The notes under the pieces were generated by a model. That model was not told where the DNA came from, did no database searches, and saw only the letters and a program-made list of their open reading frames with translations. Source: Flavobacteriales bacterium (GTDB lineage Bacteria; Bacteroidota; Bacteroidia; Flavobacteriales_D; Sanyastnellaceae). From it: a stretch of DNA of 18,219 bases. This document shows positions 14,840-18,219 of this stretch, piece by piece (position 1 is the stretch's first letter; each line of letters starts with the position of its first letter). The position numbers and the translations under genes are program-made. The stretch lies in the NCBI GenBank assembly GCA_028825055.1, contig JAPKAW010000016.1, positions 1-18,219 on the forward strand, written 5' to 3'.

Positions 14840-17134
14840 ATGAAGCACTCCATTCGCACACCCCGTATTATCTTCATTTCTTCAGAGAATCGCTCCCTGT
14901 CGAACCAAATCGGAAATCGCAACCACAGCAGATCATGGGGTGAGTTTATTTTTCTAGGATTGGCGGTTTTTTGCTGGAGTGCTGCAACGGGCCAGATTCA
15001 GGTGGATCAAATCCTCACCCCCGAAGAGTATGTCAACACCGTGCTTCTTGGTGAAGGTGTTGAAGCGTTCAACGTGACATATACGGGTGGACTCTCACAA
15101 TTGGGCTATTTAACCCAAGGGGAAGATTCCTTTTCCATCGCTTCAGGATTGGTTCTGAGCACGGATGCTTCAGAAAACCTCGAATGCTCCATCAACACCT
15201 GCGACGACTGTCTCGGAGCAGTCTTCGCTGACCCTGACTTGCTGGACATCGCCAATTCTGTTCCACCGATGATCGGCCAAAACTTCACCGTCAATTCGGT
15301 CAACGATGGATGTGTCTTGGAGTTTGATTTTGTCTCGGGCGGGGATTCAATTAGTTTCAATTACGTCTTTGGATCGGACGAGTACGAGACGTGGATCAAT
15401 ACCCAATACAACGATGTCTTCGCTTTTTTCTTGAGCGGACCAGGGATTACGGGTCCATTCGATAGCCCAGCTGGATTTCCCGATGGAGCGGTCAACATTG
15501 CCGGCGTCCCCGACACCGACCCCATTTTACCCATCACCATCTCTTCAGTCAATTCGGGCACAAACGCTATTTACTACGAAGACAATCAAGGGGGGACTGA
15601 TGTTTGCATCAACGGATATACTGTGCCGTTTACGGCAGAATACGCGGTCCAATGCGGCGCAACGTATCACATCAAACTCGCCATTGCTGACGGCAGCGAC
15701 ACCGCTTTGGAGTCCATCGTGGTTTTGGAAGAAGGCAGCTTTTCTTCCAATGCCTTTGATTTAGTAGCCAGCGCATCCGTTTTCGGAAATCAGATTTTTC
15801 TAGGAGACACGACAGTGGTAGAATCGTGCAACAATGCCATATTTAAAATCATTCGTCCAAGTGCAACTGCGGAGGACACGTTAAATGTGACCATTTCAGG
15901 TACAGCTACGAACGGTGTCGATTACGAAACCATCGATCCCGAAGTGATCATGTTGGTGGGACAATATATTTATGATCTGCCGTTGAATGTCAACGCTGAC
16001 GCAGAAGCAGAAGCCCCTGAAACCGTCACCATCGAGTACTTGTACACCAATCTGTGCGGCGATTCCGTCTTGCGCTCGGCCACCCTGGTCATACAAGATT
16101 TCGAACAAACGACGCTTGACTTTGAATCTCCTGTAGGCATTTGTCAAGGAGTGGCCGTACTTGAAGTCAATCCAATCAGTGGCTATGGTCCGTATTCGTA
16201 TGAATGGAGTACCGGGACGAATGACACCCTTTCTGTGAATGTGGTGACCACAACCACACCGGGGACAGCCGATGTAGTTGTAACCGATGTCTGCGGAAAC
16301 GAAGTTGAGGCGACAGTCGCCTACACTCAACCCCCGGAGCTCAACGTCTTCATTAACCAGTTGAATGACCCCCTCTGCGCGGGTGATAGCGTGTATTTGC
16401 AAGCCGGGATCAATACCGGAGTTGGACCGTTCGACTACGCGTGGTCTTCAGGCGGTAACGTGCAAACCGAGTTGGTGAACCTGAATACCAGCACGGCGAT
16501 TATTTTGACCGTGACCGATCCATGCGAAACGGAAGCCGTCGTGGAATGGGAAGTCGAAATCCCCGTTTACGATCTCATTACGGGTGACGAAGACGATGTC
16601 TGCATAGGACTTCAGGCCAGTCTCGGACTGGAAGGGGGTACAGGCAATTACACCTTTTTCACCTGGCAATATTCGAATTTCGATTCCAACCAGAATCCCC
16701 AAGATTCCGCTTGGGTGGCTGTCGATCAATACTTGGACAGTCTCGTCACCTTCATCGGCCCGTTTGGCAATTACCAATCAACGACTCAACAGGGCACCAT
16801 GGAGGTTTGGGCGATTGACCAATGCGGCAGCGACGCCTCATTCATGATCAACCTCGTGGCATGCGACACGGAAATCCCCAATGTGTTCTCCCCGAACAAT
16901 GACACCTACAATGACTTTTTCCGAATTCCAGGCATTGAAGGCTTTCCCAACTCAAGCCTGGAGATTTTCAATCGATGGGGCAATCTGGTCTTTCAGGATG
17001 ACGACTACAAAGGCGGGTGGGATGGCCGGATGAGTGGAGACCCCGTTTCTGATGGCACCTACTACTACGTATTGAAGCGGTCTGACGGTGAAAACTTTTA
17101 TGGCCCGCTAACCATTCTTCGCAAGCGCAAGTAG
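14840..17134 (+). CDS. Large surface protein: choice-of-anchor L-like domain, T9SS type B sorting domain
   Basis: A 764-residue secreted protein (780 if the ATG at 14792 is used). The hydrophobic signal core EFIFLGLAVFCWSAATGQ sits about 50 residues into the longer frame, so the n-region is unusually long and the true start is uncertain. After it comes a choice-of-anchor L-like domain: strings such as SFNYVFGSDEYETWIN and YNDVFAFFLSGPGI, with Cys pairs. A Calx-beta-like stretch follows (TISGTATNGVDYETI), then three Ig/PKD-like modules with GPYSYEWSTG, GPFDYAWSSGG and GNYTFFTWQYS. The last ~85 residues are the gliding-motility-associated CHU_C / T9SS type B domain: IPNVFSPNNDTYNDFF, LEIFNRWGNLVFQ, GWDGR and GTYYYVLK. 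Probably an adhesin exported to the cell surface; ligand unknown. It stands alone and ends before a strong terminator. Confidence 0.92.
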   Translation: MKHSIRTPRIIFISSENRSLSNQIGNRNHSRSWGEFIFLGLAVFCWSAATGQIQVDQILTPEEYVNTVLLGEGVEAFNVTYTGGLSQLGYLTQGEDSFSIASGLVLSTDASENLECSINTCDDCLGAVFADPDLLDIANSVPPMIGQNFTVNSVNDGCVLEFDFVSGGDSISFNYVFGSDEYETWINTQYNDVFAFFLSGPGITGPFDSPAGFPDGAVNIAGVPDTDPILPITISSVNSGTNAIYYEDNQGGTDVCINGYTVPFTAEYAVQCGATYHIKLAIADGSDTALESIVVLEEGSFSSNAFDLVASASVFGNQIFLGDTTVVESCNNAIFKIIRPSATAEDTLNVTISGTATNGVDYETIDPEVIMLVGQYIYDLPLNVNADAEAEAPETVTIEYLYTNLCGDSVLRSATLVIQDFEQTTLDFESPVGICQGVAVLEVNPISGYGPYSYEWSTGTNDTLSVNVVTTTTPGTADVVVTDVCGNEVEATVAYTQPPELNVFINQLNDPLCAGDSVYLQAGINTGVGPFDYAWSSGGNVQTELVNLNTSTAIILTVTDPCETEAVVEWEVEIPVYDLITGDEDDVCIGLQASLGLEGGTGNYTFFTWQYSNFDSNQNPQDSAWVAVDQYLDSLVTFIGPFGNYQSTTQQGTMEVWAIDQCGSDASFMINLVACDTEIPNVFSPNNDTYNDFFRIPGIEGFPNSSLEIFNRWGNLVFQDDDYKGGWDGRMSGDPVSDGTYYYVLKRSDGENFYGPLTILRKRK

Positions 17135-17170
17135 ACTTTCAATCAATTTGAAACCACTCGGACGCACATC

Positions 17171-17210
17171 AAAACGGCGCCAAGTCTCTTCTCGAGCTCG
17201 GCGCCGTTTT
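17171..17210 (+). terminator. Bidirectional Rho-independent terminator
   Basis: AAAACGGCGCC (17171-17181) and GGCGCCGTTTT (17200-17210) form a perfect 11-bp stem around an 18-base loop, with T-runs on either strand. It lies 36 bases after the T9SS type B gene and 34 bases beyond the convergent blh frame, so it can serve both. Confidence 0.88.
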
Positions 17211-17244
17211 CATTTTTCGAGTCAAAGCTCAATCAGCCGAACTC

Positions 17245-18147
17245 CTAACTCTGCTTGTAGAACAAGTGCATGACCACGGCATGCGGAAGCGTGATGGTCG
17301 AGATAATGATCAAGGCCAACAACGGAATGGACACTGGTATGAAATCAATCCAGGAAAGCCAGAACGTGACCATCGTGAAAAACACGCTCAACAGAGAATA
17401 AGGCATCAAGAGTCTTAGAAAATCAAGAAAAGAAAACGCGTCTTCCTCTTTTTTCAAAAACTGAAATTCTTGACTCATCACGCGCAGTGAATGCAGCACC
17501 ACAAAATACATGGTGAAGCCAATGATGAACGGAAACAAGAAGAAGGTCAGATGGATCAGAGCCAGGAGGAAGAGTTCTCCACCCAGTCGATTCCAATCAA
17601 AGGAGCCCCTCTTAATAAAGACAAAGAGCATACCCACTGTCAATGCATTCAAAGCGATGAACGCTTCAAAAAGGAATTCATATTGGTATACAGCCTGAAA
17701 AACTGCGGTATCCTAGAAAAACCCGGTATGCCCTATCAGCTCCGCTGTATTTTAATAAATAAGCGTAAGCAACAGTGTCAGACCCCAAGTCAGAAACAAA
17801 ACAGGACGTAGAAAGAATCGTTTGAGCTTCAGGTCATTCAGTTGACTTTCTCCAAAATGAAACGCTGAAAGCACCAGAAAAAAAACAAAACTCCAAAAGG
17901 GCTCAACAAGCCACCCGACTAAAAACAAGAGAATAAGTCCGAGATAGACGCCATAAAACTTCAGTTGGGATACGGTGTTCTTTTTAAAGAACAACACGTG
18001 ATCAATGGCGCCATGCGGGATTCCAAATGTCAGAATTAACACTGCTGAAACAGCCAGTTGCCGTTCAATACTGATTTCAGTATAGGCCTCAAAAACATGG
18101 TACAGCGCATACAGACAAACCACAAAAATGAAGATAAACACATTCAT
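17245..18147 (-). pseudogene. blh: Brp/Blh-family beta-carotene 15,15'-dioxygenase, interrupted by two in-frame stops
   Basis: Blh is a membrane enzyme that splits beta-carotene into two retinals, the chromophore of proteorhodopsin. Reading on from ATG at 18147, one frame spans 300 codons to TAG at 17245-17247, the family's usual length, but carries TAA (17752-17754, codon 132) and TAG (17713-17715, codon 145). Family motifs flank them in the same frame: FGIPHGAIDH (41-50) and AFHFGE (95-100) before, YFVVLHSLRV (214-223) and TLPHAVVMH (286-294) after. Several hydrophobic helices are present. The 12 codons between the stops and about 20 after them still read like plausible protein, so no frameshift is needed. 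Downstream TTG (17652) could not give a working enzyme alone, since the first His motifs would be lost. A near -7 element TACTTTCG (18152-18159) lies four bases before the ATG. No rhodopsin or carotenoid gene is in the window; bases 18148-18219 show no supportable gene. Confidence 0.8.
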
Positions 18148-18219
18148 CTCACGAAAGTAGAGTTCAGACTTGTAACGCCTTCATTTCGAGCACTCAGAAA
18201 AAAACGGAACCAATCTCGA

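Noticed and set aside
17650..17652. TTG start giving a separate 135-residue C-terminal Blh protein
   Set aside because: The frame continues upstream with protein-like sequence in the same phase to the TAG at 17713, and the C-terminal half lacks the first metal-binding His motifs, so it is better read as part of the broken gene.
18148..18219. A 24-codon minus-strand open frame ending in TGA that overlaps the blh ATG (ATGA), as if an upstream gene were coupled to blh
   Set aside because: An open frame this short has roughly a one in three chance of arising at random, and the peptide matches no rhodopsin or carotenoid enzyme tail that I recognise.

Overview
The window looks like chromosomal DNA from a marine-type Bacteroidota, most likely a flavobacterial (Cryomorphaceae/Schleiferiaceae-like) lineage. 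The signs are: three secreted proteins of type IX secretion (T9SS) style, with one type A and one type B C-terminal sorting domain visible; a fused LpxC-FabZ; a DUF4301 protein; a Brp/Blh retinal-forming oxygenase gene; almost no Shine-Dalgarno sequences; and several exact copies of the Bacteroidota -7 promoter element TAnnTTTG. The taxonomic call is inference from gene content. No phage, transposon, CRISPR array or large accessory island is visible; most of the region is housekeeping.

Layout. Positions 1-940 (minus) hold the N-terminal part of a secreted Cys-rich repeat protein that runs off the left edge. A tRNA-Phe(GAA) with its own promoter element and terminator follows. A plus-strand block then carries aroB (shikimate pathway) and a tight lipid A cluster: lpxD, lpxC-fabZ, lpxA and a small ABC-type ATPase with altered Q- and H-loops. 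Next come a T9SS type A secreted protein and a strong, probably bidirectional terminator. On the minus strand are a DUF4301 protein and a small Hpt-like protein that lacks the phospho-acceptor His. Divergent from these is galE. A minus-strand block follows (in transcription order): a LolD/MacB-type ABC ATPase, asnS, rpoN and a PAP2-like membrane protein overlapping rpoN by 4 bases. A large T9SS type B adhesin-like protein with a choice-of-anchor L-like domain comes next, then a strong terminator. The right end is a blh gene (beta-carotene to retinal) interrupted by two in-frame stop codons.

How the genes fit together. LpxA, LpxC and LpxD perform the first three acyl-sugar steps of lipid A synthesis, and FabZ feeds hydroxyacyl-ACP metabolism; fusing FabZ to LpxC couples membrane lipid and lipid A synthesis. 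GalE supplies UDP-galactose for surface polysaccharide. The DUF4301 protein shows motifs resembling UDP-sugar pyrophosphorylases and may also act in sugar-nucleotide metabolism (hypothesis).

Most noteworthy: (1) the blh reading frame is preserved over 300 codons but carries TAA and TAG 13 codons apart; (2) five start codons sit 4-5 bases downstream of exact or one-mismatch TAnnTTTG elements, suggesting leaderless transcripts; (3) the His-less Hpt protein; (4) the possible nucleotidyltransferase signature in DUF4301; (5) the non-canonical ABC ATPase attached to the lpx cluster. I did not find a clearly new multi-gene system.
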